Origin: Flectonema sp. DT1601
Lineage: Eukaryota > Euglenozoa > Diplonemea > Diplonemida > Diplonemidae
Direction of reading: 5' to 3'
Length of the DNA: 64,000 nucleotides
Assembly: GCA_964019425.1 (NCBI GenBank)
Contig: OZ025797.1
Coordinates: forward strand, 124,001-188,000
Shown piece after piece: positions 49,000-61,479 of this stretch (position 1 is its first letter; every line of letters begins with the position of its first letter). Under the pieces are notes generated by a model. It made no database searches and had not been told where the DNA came from. It saw nothing but the letters and a program-made list of their open reading frames with translations. The translations under genes were made by a program, and so were the position numbers.

Positions 49000-50142
49000 T
49001 TAACGGCGGTCCCTGGTGTATGCATTTCTCCTTCCTCTTCTGTCTCTTGATGAACTCCTGTGGCGTCTTTCTTGCCTGTCTGATCTCGGCCTCCGTTCCT
49101 CAGATTCAGACCTACCTGCACTGCTTGACCTCCTCCGTGCTATTCTCTGAAGTATCTTTTCTAATTTATCACAATCTTGTTTGGTTGGAATGTTCGGAAC
49201 TGGTTTAATTATCAATGAAGTCGATTGCTGCAATTTCAGAGGACGGTCTCTGAAAGGTTTGTTAGATAAAGTTGTGAGGCAGCTGAAGGCTCCAGCAGGA
49301 TCCATATATTCAACAAAGGCAAACCTTGCTGGTTTGCGGTCATCGCCTGCTAATTTGATGTAGGTGACAGGGCCTGCTTGGTTGAAGTGCTGAAAGAGTT
49401 CTTCTTCAGAAGCATTAGAATCAACGTTCGCGGCATAGATTGTCCTCGCGATTGCAGTCATAAATTCATTTCTGGGTTGTTGAGATGCTGAACCTTCTTT
49501 CGAAACCTTAATAAGTGAGTCAGTGCCTGTTGACACCTCCGGCTTTATAATCGGTGTTGTTGACGGTACTATTGTCAGTGGTCTTTCCTTTAGCAGAACA
49601 CCAGAAATCTTCATTGCCTGCATGGCTGCCTCCACTGTTGCAAATTCGATGAAACAAAATCTGGATGGTTTATCATCATCTCCTGCAATTTTCACATAAG
49701 TTACAGGGCCGCATTGCTGGAAAAATACTGCCACATCCTTCTCTGATAGCCTTGAGCAAATATTTGTTACGTGAACGGTTCTTTCAACTGGATGGCTGTT
49801 ATCAGGAGCTTGTGCGTTCACAGTGAGCAGTGGATTAATTGCCGATTGTATAATTACCTTCTCTCCTAAAAATTCTCTTCCATCCAATCTCAGAGCGTTT
49901 GCAACACTTTCCTCAGTGGCAAACATCACCCTCCAGACTGGAGATGAACCTCCCGAACCGGCCTTTTCACAGCTGGTGACAGTACCGCATGCCGAGAGAT
50001 ACTCCCTAACGGTGTGATCGGTTGCCTGTTTTTGATTTGTTGTCAAAGTTTCCAAACTCTTGGATGAGAAAAATAAATATTAAGAATGGCATACCTGGGG
50101 TGACGTAAGTGTCAAGAAGACCGTCTTCCTAATGTCGGCCAT
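49000..50142 (-). CDS. SREK1-like splicing factor with three RRMs and an RS tail, two exons
   Basis: Join of 50095-50142 and 49000-50058, 368 aa. Exon 1 encodes 16 residues (MADIRKTVFLTLTSPQ) and is separated by a 36-nt intron (50059-50094, GTATGC donor, TCATCCAAG acceptor, phase 0). Without it the frame lacks an ATG and the first RRM lacks its RNP2 strand. RRM1 spans about 5-88 (RNP2 VFLTLT, RNP1-like WRVMFAT), RRM2 about 108-185 (VHVTNI, SRFCFIEF) and RRM3 about 220-294 (IYAANV, ARFAFVEY). Residues 325-368 are RS-rich. The order and the VTYVKIAGDD/VTYIKLAGDD strands match the SREK1/SRrp86 group, regulators of alternative splicing. Its presence fits a genome with cis-introns. Confidence 0.8.
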
Positions 50143-50811
50143 TTTGATGCAATACTGACAAAAGAAAATAAAGCTGTATCCACTGCCATATTCCTTAAAT
50201 AATGATATATGTGTAAATCTTTGTGACTGATGACATAAATAATTGGGTTAGTTGGAAAGAAAGAAAACGGGAATCGCATGAAAAAGGGCTTTTATCATGC
50301 ATCAAAGAGAAGCACCGAAAAGAGACTTTCTAAAACTCACAAACGTTATTAATAACAAAAAAAAGAGCAGCCAATTTTTACTGTGGCGCAGACTTAGAAG
50401 ATTTCAAATTATAAATGTGTAAATTTAATTGCATCGGACATGATTACAATGAAGCAAGAGGCAGGAGAATTGGAAAATCCACTACATGCGCACAGCGCAG
50501 CAGTAGTCAAGGAGAGGAGATTCTAGTTTGAATTGAAAACAACAGCACTGTAAATAAGTACTCCAAGAGAATAAGAGCATCAACGCTAAGACGCTGACAC
50601 GCTATTATAAGGTGCAGAATAGGTGCAGAATTAAGGTGGGAAAAGAGGGAAGGGATATAAAACAAACCAGAAAGAAAAGAATTAATTGCACGAACAAAAT
50701 ACCAAAAAAAGCATAATAATAAAACAATGGCGATACGAACAAGAAAGTCTCTGTGTGGCATTAAAAGTGGCAAAAAAACTAACAAATAAAAGAAGTTCCA
50801 TTTTATCCATC
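50143..50811. other. Intergenic stretch, no gene seen
   Basis: 669 nt between the E3 ligase stop codon and the SREK1-like start. A 92-codon minus-strand frame at 50507-50785 has hydrophobic composition but no motif and no acceptor with a nearby ATG. I leave it unannotated. Confidence 0.5.
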
Positions 50812-53800
50812 TTATTCAGCAGCAATAGTCTCTGTAGTTACTAAATCCAAACACTTATCAGGTGCTTCTTCATTCACAGACGTGATAGTTGCATTGCAAA
50901 AAAAACATCGAGAGGAGTTGACTAAATGTCTCTCAATGCACTCTAAGCAACTCCTGTGACCACATGAAAACACGCGATCTGAGGCAGTACAGTAGCAGAT
51001 GCAGCAGATTTCATCCGAAGGAACTTTCTCAGCCTGTGGTTATTTCATAAATTATAAAGCCCGGGATTAGGTTCTTCCTACTACCGCAGTTTTGGGGACC
51101 CTCAGAAGAGCCACCCGGTACTCTTTGAGTGTCTACCTAACCGATACTCGGTGGTCTGATGGACTTGCTAACTAACTAAAGTCAAGAACTATCAAAAAAA
51201 ACAGATAATAAAAACGATCAAAAATAAACAAACCTCCTCATCAAGAGACTGCTTGTGCTTCACCCACTTACCATGAGCTTCAGTAATACACTTAATCGTT
51301 GAAGGGTGTTTTAGATGATTAAGTTTTGCATTTGAACTTCCTCCAAGTTCTGTTGTTATTTGGTGGATATATTTTTTATGATTGTTATTCACAGTACGTA
51401 ATAAAAGAACTTTAAGGCATACCACAGACCCAATCAATGTTAATCAGATATTTGAATGTCTCGATTGACCAGTCGTTGTTTGTTGTTGAGAGGTGCTTAA
51501 GAAATGAATTGTCAACAGAAATAGCAGACACAGTTTCTGATAAAGGTTCATTAATAGCTGTTGGTGTGTAGTAAAGTAGGGAAACAAGACAGCCAGCGAC
51601 AGGTGCAAGAAGTCTGACTTGAACGCGATGACCAAATTTAGAACTGCACTCATGACTAGAATAGTTATTTAACATATGAACTAGTGATTCAACTAACATT
51701 CTCATGTTGGTGTTACTACGTTGTCGTATTTCAGGTGTCATGGTTGGGACTTCGGAATAAAGAAATGGCATCATAGTGCTGGTCACTTCCAGAACATCAA
51801 ACAACCTCCTTGACAAGTCACACATCATTCCACACTTCTTTCTATGTTGAAGTTGTCGTATAATTCGTTGACCGGGAATTGGATGTGATGGTTGTTCCTG
51901 TTGGCATAATGACAACTCTGAGGTTGCCCATCCCAGTCTGTTAAAAAGCTCTTTTATGAACTCAAAAATACTATCACACTTGTCAGGTTTCTGCTCCAAG
52001 ATTTCCTTAGTTACATTCAAAGTAATTGGTGAAGTCAGTGATGTTAATGATTGGTTTCTTAACATTTCTTCACAGCAGACTCCCCAACACGCACAAAGCT
52101 CTTTTGATAACTTCTGAGAGGAGCACATCTGTGCTGTTGTTGAGGGAATGACTTCCCATTCTATTTGAGTGACTAATTCTTGTGTGTCATCTCTGCAGAA
52201 GGCGAGAGTTTTACCAATTTGTATCAAAACGATTAAGGATGTCACCCATGTCTGTTTATCGTGAAATGATTTAAAAATTGACGAAATTAGTACCGACATC
52301 AGAGGAGTGTCTGCGTTCATCAACCTACCGACAGCTGATGAATTAGAAGTCTCCAACAAGGATGCAACAGCTCCAAGCATCGTGTCTTTTAAGTCAGAAC
52401 GAACTATTCTACTGTCTCTCAAGTGAGTAATTAAGAATGGTAATGCATCGTCTTCTACACTGTTATCAGTTTCTGATAATCGACTGCGAAGATGGATGCA
52501 AGTCACCAAAGCCTCTAGCATAAAATTAGGAAGAAATGAAAAATACGGAGTTTCACTGTAATGCATAAATATCTTGAGAAGAATTTTATTAAAATATCGC
52601 AACGACTTCATCGATGAAGTAATTGATATGTGTTTCCAAATACATTTCCTGGTGGTTTCGGCAGCTTCAGCAACTATGCATCTAAATGGTGCCTCAGCAC
52701 TGGACGCACTCTGCTGAGCATCGTTCAGGACCCCGTGAAATTTCGCTACCACCTTCGTCTTTGTGATAAGTCCATTCATAATACGGTTTATGTGAAGCTT
52801 TGCACCATAAAAATAAAACATCAGCAGCTTACTAAAAGTTTGGCTGTGAATTCTACGTCGACGATCGGAAAGATCTCCGGAGCTTGAACCTGAATCAGAA
52901 AATGAAACCTCCGGATGTTCAGCCTGCAAATGAGAAAGCAAACCTCCCAACCTATCAATTGTTAAGTAGTGATCCGCAGTACTTGTGTATCTTTTCCAGT
53001 CAACTGCGATTCCTATTATGTTGCTTGTTGGGTACACTTCTGGGACTTCGATAACAGCAGGCATTAGAATAGGAAGTATCAATAAAAATAATTTCGCAAA
53101 CCCGGCGCTATCACTTGGACTACGTTGAATCTCAGAAGCACAATACTTTTCTATTACAGAAAGCAGCTTTGTACGGCCTCGTAGTTCTCCATCGTCATCC
53201 ATAAGTAGTTTTTGTATTATGTTTTCTCTAATTTTGTCGGTTGGACGAATTAGTTCCTCAGCCAATTGATCAATGTCTTCACATAACTTCTCAGCGCTCA
53301 TTGACTCCATTTTGTTGACAGATTGTGAAGTCTTTTTATTCATACTGTCAGCCCCTACCCACCACATGTGTTTTATTAAAAGTCTAAGTACCGAACTACA
53401 TGGTTGCTTATGTTGACACAGTCGCAGCAGGTCATCAGAAAAATCTGGCGAATCTAACCACGCTAGTAGAATCTGATCCCCACACGTTGAGAGAATCTCA
53501 AGTAATTTTAACGATGAATCGGGCTCGAACTTGATCGGAGTTTCAGTAAAAGCGTAGTTTTCAGATATGTTTGTTGCGGCTTGTGCTTCTGGTTGTAAAT
53601 GTTTTTTAGAGTCTCCTTCGGGACCTGACCAGTTGTTGGAACTTTTTAATTCCTGTGGTGGTTGTGATTGTTGTGACTTAGAACAGTCAGGAATCAATTT
53701 GTTTTTATCATCCAACGTACTGATTATGGTTGACCGCGCTCGTTCCCTTGGAGGGGATTGCTTTTCTGGACGCCTGACAAGATAAGAGATTTTCGGCCAC

Positions 53801-54990
53801 AAATCCTTGTCATCAACAACTGTAGGAGGTACCCTATCACATGGATACACTGTTGGGTAATCTTGAACCCTAAAATGATGTGCATGTGAACTTGTTACAC
53901 ACAACAGTGATAATGCTCCTCTCCATAAAGCAGTGTACGTTTTAGTATCTAAACATATGTGTGATAAATTAACAACAGAATTGATAAATGATAAGTTGCT
54001 CATATTGCTTATCAAAAAAGGAATCCAGAGATGACCAATAAACGATTGAAGATGCTGTGCTCGACCAGGGGTTGCAAAAACTGGTTTATACTTTTCAACT
54101 ACAGAAAATACATGTTTAAAAATAACCATCACCGCGGCAGATGATCGTGAACTTGACATTCCACAGAAGTACTGAATGCCAGACAACATTGGTTTTAATT
54201 GCTCAATAAAACGAGGAACACCGAGTTGTAATGCCGAGTATCCAGAAATTGGATACTTAAAAGGCATTGCACCAAAATTAACAACACAAGCCTCATTATT
54301 TGATAAGGAAAATGCTGGTGTGAACACCAGAGATTCAGCCGCTCGTCTTCCATCATGCAGTAGTGTTGATGTTGTGTCAATCTTAGTGAAGGCCTTTCCT
54401 TGTAATTGACCATTTGCTGAGTATTCGATGATTCCATTTGTTAAGTCGATAAATGAGGTTATGACATCGCCAACTTCCCAGGTGCTTCCGTAAGTTTCTT
54501 CCACCACATTCCATTTTTTTACTCGGCTACCATCAAAAGAATACGTGTTTAAGGAGTCGCCTACACCGTATTCTCTTGTCCAGGTCGCAGCTGCACCTTG
54601 GACTGCCCATCCAATTTGTTGAAGACCTGGTGACAGCAGAGTGATTTCGTACATCCATTTCCCTTCAGTTAGTCGAACTGACGTAGTTGAAGTTGAAAAC
54701 TCTGTTTTATTTCCGATGTACTGAAGTCCCATTGAATGTGCGGGTTGTGTTAACTTTTTATTATCCGACTGAACTTTTACCTCTCTTCCACTCTGAATCA
54801 ATGCAGTTGTTAAACCGTAGCGACCGACTGGTTCTTCGCTGTCTACGAGTTTTTTACTTTCAAAATTCCGACAGCGTTCGTCGACTCGTTTTATGAATTC
54901 CGGAGTGCTTTCAGTATCAGCGCATTTCAACCACCCGTCACGCCATTCTGCGTCCCATTCTTTGTTGAATTGTTTGTCTTCTTCTTTCAT
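50812..54990 (-). CDS. RNF123/KPC1-type SPRY-RING E3 ubiquitin ligase, three exons
   Basis: Join of 51423-54990, 51234-51349 and 50812-51033, giving 1301 aa, very near human RNF123 (1314 aa). Introns of 73 nt (51350-51422, GTATGC/CAACAG, phase 1) and 200 nt (51034-51233, GTTTGT/CCACAG, phase 0) leave a continuous frame. A SPRY/B30.2 domain covers about 75-205 (MYEITLLSPGLQQIGWAV and EVGDVITSFIDL). The central 900 residues are helical. The last exon encodes a C3HC4 RING: C1238-x2-C1241, C1252-G-H1254, C1257, C1260, C1271-x2-C1274. RNF123 with UBAC1 forms the KPC ligase, which ubiquitinates p27 and processes NF-kB p105 in animals; substrates in a protist would differ. Without the introns the RING is invisible, because it lies in a 73-codon exon. 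Confidence 0.9.
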
Positions 54991-55992
54991 TTTTTGATTG
55001 CAGTATATCGCTGTAATTGATGTAGAGAGTTAAGAAACTGTGACACATGTCATCTTCTTCCTCTGGGAGGGCTGTCACTTGCTACCTCGAAAAGAAAAAA
55101 AAAAAAAAAAAGAATTGGCTTTAACTACAACTATACAAAAAATAGTAAGTTTGTTTGTGCACGAAACCGTGAACCGACTTAAACTGATAAAGCTAAAGGA
55201 GGTTTACGAGTGCTGCCAATATTTTTTTCCGTTTTTACAATACTTGTTAAATGCAAAAAAAAAAAAAAAAGGAAACCACTCAGATAAGCCTTATATTTTG
55301 TTGATCGCAGCTAGTTTTACTGGCGCACAGGGAAATAGATAATAAATAATGGCTCTTAATCTAAATAGTTTCTTCTCCGACTTTGTCGGTGCAAAAAAGA
55401 AAAACTGAATCTAGACTCCTACCCATGAGTTTGATAGAAAAAATAAAATTAAAAAACTAATTATTGCACAACTGACAAGTCGATTTAATGACTCGTTTTT
55501 AAAAGTAAGTTTATAAATAAATAACAAAACTATTTATGTAGGACATGACAAGAATGAGATCCATTAGATGGAAACTCATGCTAATTATTTTATTTTTTTT
55601 TAAGAATTTGTTTTCTCAGCAGGATAAATTTTTTTTTTTTTCAGGGTGAGTAAAACAACAATTCCAAACAAAAGTTGACCATCAGATTCGATATTTTATT
55701 TCTTCACAACGTTCAATTACCTTTGGAAGAAGAAGAAAAAAATTTCCATTCGTAAGGTGTGAGTTCTTGACTTTCAACACAAGGTAATGTTGAAGAAATC
55801 CAATACACTTATTTTTTATAACAAATAATAAAAAGAGATTCCACCACATATTTGATGAATGTGGCTGACAAGCCGGGTTCAGGACTCGCAAAAAAACTAA
55901 AGCAAATAACAAACTAAAAATATTAATAATAAAAAAAACTAAATGAGAATAAACAGATAAGTAGCACTAAAGGACAATCATGGACGATTCAC
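54991..55992. other. 1.0-kb intergenic stretch with a dispersed repeat copy
   Basis: It contains the hairpin-ended repeat copy at 55271-55405, an A run just before it at 55255-55270 and further A/T runs. A 76-codon minus-strand frame at 55682-55912 has no motif and is not supported. Confidence 0.55.
55271..55405 (+). repeat. Dispersed hairpin-ended repeat, copy 3
   Basis: Matches the copy at 5801 over about 125 nt with few substitutions and lacks its 10-nt AACATGACAT insert. It ends in CCGAC-TTT-GTCGG-TGC followed by A-rich sequence and is preceded directly by a 16-nt A run. Same orientation as the other two copies. Confidence 0.75.
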
Positions 55993-58900
55993 TTATGTGA
56001 CGTCTCTTATAAAAGCAGCAAGTCCTTCAGGCCCGTCATTTAATATCGTATGGATCGCAACTGCGTAATGTTTCCTAATAAAGTCAACTGTCGGGTATGG
56101 TAGAACAGTAGCACGTTCAAGCATAGGTCCGAGGATCACTTCAGGTGACCTTCCAATTATTTCATCAGCAAACGTAATCGCCTCTGCTTCATTCCCTTCA
56201 CTGAGGAGTCGTTCAAATACAGAAGAGTACTCTAGTCTGTCCTCAATACTTAGTGACTGTTGTTGTTGTTATTGTTGTAAGGGAAATAACACGAAGGGAT
56301 TCTTTGATAATAATATGAAATAAACACAAACCTGATTGAGGCGATCGTACATCTGCGAAGGAAGATCTCCACCGCTGTAGTTACTTTTGGATATTTTAGA
56401 AAGCAAGTCGACACACGACGCAGGAGAGAAGAATCCATCACTGGTCACGCGAGGAGCAGCAATCGACTGATTTTTACGAATAGGTTTTCTGTGTGAACGA
56501 AACGCAGTGGAACTACTGGGTTCTGGATCTGCGAAGAATGAAGCCGTTAGGAGTTCATCCGATTCATGAGACGAATTGACGCTCACTTTGTCCTTCGCTA
56601 GCCAAGCGTTGATACTTACGTCATCATCTAAACCATCTGAACCCCAATCGCCAGGGGGTTTCTTGGGATTGGTTTTACCAACGGCCTTCTCTTCCATCAG
56701 CCAAGCATTAACACTTTCTTCATCTTTTAGTAGTGGTTCTTTAGATGGGCTTCGACTTTTTGATTTCTTTTTGGACTTTTCTCTACTTGATTTTAGCATC
56801 GGCGTCACTGGAGGAGGAGAGGGAGTAAGATCGACCTCCTTTGCCCATGGGTTGTTGTATGTTGTTTCACCTGTTACTTTATTCCAGTAATAAGGTTCTC
56901 CACCAGCAGACGGAACAACAGTCCAATCATCCTCTTGTTGAATAATAACAGGTTCCTTTACCGCAGGTTGATAGTTTCCATGTACTGAGTCTGGGTCGTA
57001 CAGCTGTGGCTTCGGATCGCCTAACGATCCCGATAACTCTTTCGCAGAAAACCCTTCTGTCGGTTCGGATGAAGGGTTTTTCTCAACAGGATTGAATTGA
57101 GGAACAACAGCTGCAGCGTAATAATTATTAGTAGTATGAGTAGTATGTGGTGGTGGTGGTGGTGGTGGTGGTGGATACTGACCAGGATACTGACTAGGAT
57201 GCGGACCAGGATACTGACTAGGATGCGGACCAGGATACTGACTAGGATGCGGACCAGGATACTGGCTAGGATACTGACCGGGGGTAGCATAATCTTGATG
57301 AGGGGCGGGGTTCAAAGCACGATTCCCACCCAGTACCGATAAGTCAGAGAGGTCAAGGGCTTTGTTTTGGTCGGCTTGCAATCCTAAAAGGTCAACAAAC
57401 TCTTCGAGTGAGATTCTACCTGACCCGTCTCTATCAGTTCTGTCAAATACGTCCTGGATTTCTTGTTTTGAAGCCTTGTACAGAAGGGCTGTTTTGATGA
57501 AGAATCGAAATTCCTTCTTATCGAGAGTGCCATCACCGTTTTTATCAAGACGTCCAAATTCACTTTTTAAAGCTCTCCTTTCTGGCCATGTTAGAGAAGC
57601 GATAACCTGAAGAATGTTGCCACTACCGCGACCACCAGGGGCAGCGCCTTTGGCATCACGATCGGCACGGACCTTTTTCTTGTAGCGACCAACGGATCGA
57701 CGGAGTAAGAAATTTAGTACACAGGCGACTATCATGAGGACTACCAGTCCAGCGCTTATGATGATTATGAGTGTGAAGTTATTTTCAAAGTAACCTTTCA
57801 AAACTTCTTCACAAGGAGTTACTGCCCAAGATTGAAAGTGAGTTGCTTCACAATTCTCAGGACAGTGTTTTTCGCTTTGAATTCGTTGGCAATTTTCATG
57901 GTATCCGGAACACTTCAGCGCCTCTTCAAGAGAGCAAAGCATCGCATCCTCATTCTCTGCTAGATAAATCCAAAGATCTTCTAGCCAGGATTGAGCCCAG
58001 GAATCTCTGTCAGAAACGGTGCTGTGAAATATAATAGAAAACACCAACCACGAAATTGATATCGTTAAACAAAATCCAAGTAAGATACCATTGATGGTTA
58101 GGGCACACTTTGATCGATACCACGCTCCAGTAAATCCGACAAATGCGATTACGAATAAAATAATTGCAACAGCAAGAGCACCGAATACGAGTATTTTCCC
58201 GATTGCACCGAACTTTGAATAAGACAGCAGTCCGAGAGTGACGGCTGTAGCTGCGCCACCCATACACAAGAAGGCACTGAATACCATTGTCCATCTGACA
58301 CACTCTAACCATTTCGGACGCTGCTCTTTTAAGATACACTTTGCTCTCCTTGCGTTATCACGTGCTAAACAACACCAGATCAACAGTAGTAGTAAAAGTA
58401 GTCCTCCAATACAGGCACCAACCACTCCAAATACGACTCCCTCAATGGAATCAGCGACGCGATCTAAGTCAGCTGTTTGCTGATAAATAGATGACTTGAA
58501 CTCTACAGTACAGGTTAAATTATTACTATCATCACAGTATGATGTGTGTGGAGCGTGGTCTGGTCCTGCTATGAATAGATTCGCTTCTTGTCCAGTGTTG
58601 CAGTTCCGTACTGTTGAATTCGTATAAATATTAATTTCTAAAGCTTTTACAACACGTACGGTAAATGTTGTGCTTACAGTCATTTGTGGAATTCTATCAG
58701 CAGGTAGGACCCAATCTGTGTCATCTTTTACTATTAATGTAAAGACGTGAAATCCTTCTCGTAGGTTAAGATGTTCGCTGTTTTTACCACCACCACTGCA
58801 AGGGGTACCACAAGCTCTGACTTTCATAGAAGTTGGTTGACCAGCCATTGGAGGATCTAATAACTTACCATTATAGTTCCAACTAATAATAAAGTCACCA

Positions 58901-60333
58901 AGTTTAGGAAGCCTCTTGTTAGTATATAACCAAACTAGCTTACCGGGTTCAAGGATTATGACTTCACCTTGTTGAGGGCATCTCGGGTTTGTGATTGCAA
59001 AACCGGTTTCATAAAAAGCGAGAACACCAGCTTGTCTACAAACGGGACACACTCTAGTAGCACTTAACTTGTCCATAATACAGCCATCGGCTACCTGTGA
59101 AGGCTTAAAGTAATCTGTGTAACCACAAGTTGGAACTGGTTCTTGGCTCACTATTTTGTAAGGATCACTTGATCGAAGATCAATCCATCCCTGCCATGGA
59201 ACTTTTGATTTTGTAAAGGCGCAGTTCGGAAGGATTTTTTGTTCTCCTTCAGAATTTGAATCAAAACTATATTCATCAAACAGATTGGCGTAGGCGTGAC
59301 CGACTTCGTGGAAGAACAAGGAAGCGAAGTTTGATTTTTGTTTGTCTGTCTGTCCTTCAACTAAATATCCATTGAAAAACGCAGCTTGTCTAAAAGTTGT
59401 TCCATCTGTACGCGCGTGGTAGACACCAGAGCCACCGTAAATGTTATGATTAACTAAGCTAACCACAACTACATTTGTTTTACCTAATGCCCCGCATGGG
59501 GCTGTAGATGCGAGATCTGCGACCTTTTCCATGTTACACGAAAGTAGTCGTTCTACGTCAGACTCAGGATTACCATAGCTACAAGCAAGATTATTATTTA
59601 CCTTTACTCCTAGTCTTGGAACATCAGCCCCGCTATCAACAGATGGCTGAAACACTCTAAAAATATTAAGGATACTCGCGTATCTAGCGAATGGTACAGA
59701 ATACTTAAACCCCTCTAAGGCTGATTCGGGAAGTTTCATGTAACCCAAAGCCTTGTCAGTGTCACTGAGAAAACGTTTTTCTTCACTTGCCTTATAACCA
59801 GCCGATAAGAATATTAAATTATTTTGTGTTTCAACTGGACCTGCTTGTTGCATAGTAGTATGCTTGATAGACTCATCGAGAGTGTGAATACTTCGCTTAC
59901 TTTTTGAGAATGGTGTTTTAGGCAGCCGTAATAATGAAGACTTGCCATCAGCTATGATGATCACGTGGGAGGATGTCCTTCCAACAAGGACTTCGAATAT
60001 AGCTGATGTTGTTCGATACCTTCCCTTACCATGTGGGTCAGAGTCATTCTCTGGGGCAGCAACGTGTACAAATCTAGGGTCATCTGTTGCGTGAATTATA
60101 CTGGGGTAATCATCTGTTGGATTTTCGTATTGTTTAATTATTATTCTATTCTCACCTGCGATGTCCAGAAGCGGTGGGGCAGGTGATGATAAATTTAGAT
60201 TCTGTTCCACATATTCTAAACTAACCAAGTCGCAACCTAAGCCTGTAGAAATCCTCACCGTCGCAACAGCGCTTTCCCCCTCAACTCCAAGCACCATGAG
60301 AATAACCGCAACAGCAGTAGTTAACATCATCAA
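55993..60333 (-). CDS. M64 metallopeptidase fused to tetraspanin-like, EF-hand and WW parts, two exons
   Basis: Join of 56332-60333 and 55993-56256, 1421 aa. The 75-nt intron (56257-56331, GTTTGT/CAACAG, phase 0) adds an 87-aa C-terminal exon. The protein starts with a signal peptide (MMMLTTAVAVILMVLGVEG). The M64 (IgA-peptidase family) zinc site is HEVGH at 342-346 with DEY at 353-355, and the Cys-rich segment after it contains CPVC. A first membrane helix at about 640-662 is followed by three more and, after a Cys-rich loop of about 100 residues, a final one near 860-885, resembling a tetraspanin with its large extracellular loop. Two EF-hands follow (DKNGDGTLDKKEF, DRDGSGRISLEEF), then YPGPHPSQ repeats, a Pro run, a WW domain (DDWTVVP to YNNPW) and a charged tail. 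The peptidase should face outside or the vesicle lumen and the EF/WW part the cytosol. Confidence 0.88.
57140..57290 (-). repeat. In-frame tandem repeat in the peptidase fusion gene
   Basis: Units of 24 nt encoding YPGPHPSQ-like octapeptides, about five copies, followed by a CCA/CCT proline run at about 57150-57175. The copies are nearly identical, so the number is likely to vary between alleles. Confidence 0.75.
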
Positions 60334-60363
60334 TCAGCGAAGTTCATTCAATTAAAAAAACAC

Positions 60364-60384
60364 CTGTAAGAAAAATAAATATAA
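60364..60384 (-). promoter_or_regulatory. Putative trans-splice acceptor of the peptidase fusion gene
   Basis: TATTTATTTTTCTTACAG on the minus strand, with the AG ending at 60364, 31 nt upstream of the ATG. Confidence 0.5.
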
Positions 60385-61447
60385 TTCTGTTTGTGTTCTA
60401 TATCAAAAAAAAAAAACAGTTGTTTTACACCTCTACAAAAAGACATTATGGAACCTGCCAAAGAGAATTAACTTTAAATTTCTAAAAATCTAAAAATGAC
60501 GACGATAAGATAGAATAAACCCCCCTCTAAGTGATCAAAAGAACCTCGAGAGAGAGAAGAGAGAAAAATTAAAAAAAAATAGATAGTCGATGGCTTGACG
60601 TGTGTGTGTAATGATGCTGTCTAAAGTCAACATAAAAACACCACACTCAATCGTGTCATATTGCAGAACCATTTCAGCCAATTATAAGTACTTACAGGTA
60701 CAGGTCAGGTTATAGGGATCTCCTACGTGTGTCTACACTGGTGTATTCACGTTGGTTACCTGGGCCTTTACAGGAATACTGTTATTTTTTTTATCTTTTT
60801 TTTTTGTTGGGATCTTTTTTTTTATTTAAAGCAAAGAAAAAAAACAAATATGTGTATTTGCCAATTTTACTCCTTTTCCTTTTTTTTTTTTTTTCTATTT
60901 TTCTTCTTCTATGACAGATCAAAACAGTAACAGAATCCCTCACATGCTTAGTGAGCTCTAACGGAGCCCGCGAGTTGTTTGTTTTTTTTTAGATTTTTTT
61001 TTAATTATGGAACAAGCCTCTGTCAGCCAACTCTCTGCGAATAAGTCCGCACGAGAAACGTGAATGTCAAAAAAAAAAAAAAAAGAAAAAAAAATCAATA
61101 AAACAGTGTCTTTAATCACCAGATTGACTACAGACAGTCCCTGTGGTACTTTTTTTTTTTTTTTTTTTTTTCAATTGTTAAACAGCAGTTTGCTTTTTGA
61201 ACTGAACCGTGAATTGTCCATGCTGACGTTTGCTGCAAGGGAAAAAGGAAAAAAAAAAGAATAAGTTCAGCAAGTATCTCTAACCCTCTAAAAGGAAAAT
61301 GCTCAGTACCAGTTTGGTGCTAAGAATGAGATCCCGCTTAATTATTTCTAAAGGTGCCAATAATAAGTATGAATGCAAAATAAATAAATAATTTTGTACT
61401 TGTTACTGTGACTTTGCCTTTTAAACATCAAAGATTTTAAAAATGAG

Positions 61448-61479
<32 letters not shown>

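Noticed and set aside
57140-57290. CRISPR-like array
   Set aside because: The regular spacing is an in-frame octapeptide repeat in a coding region of a eukaryotic gene.
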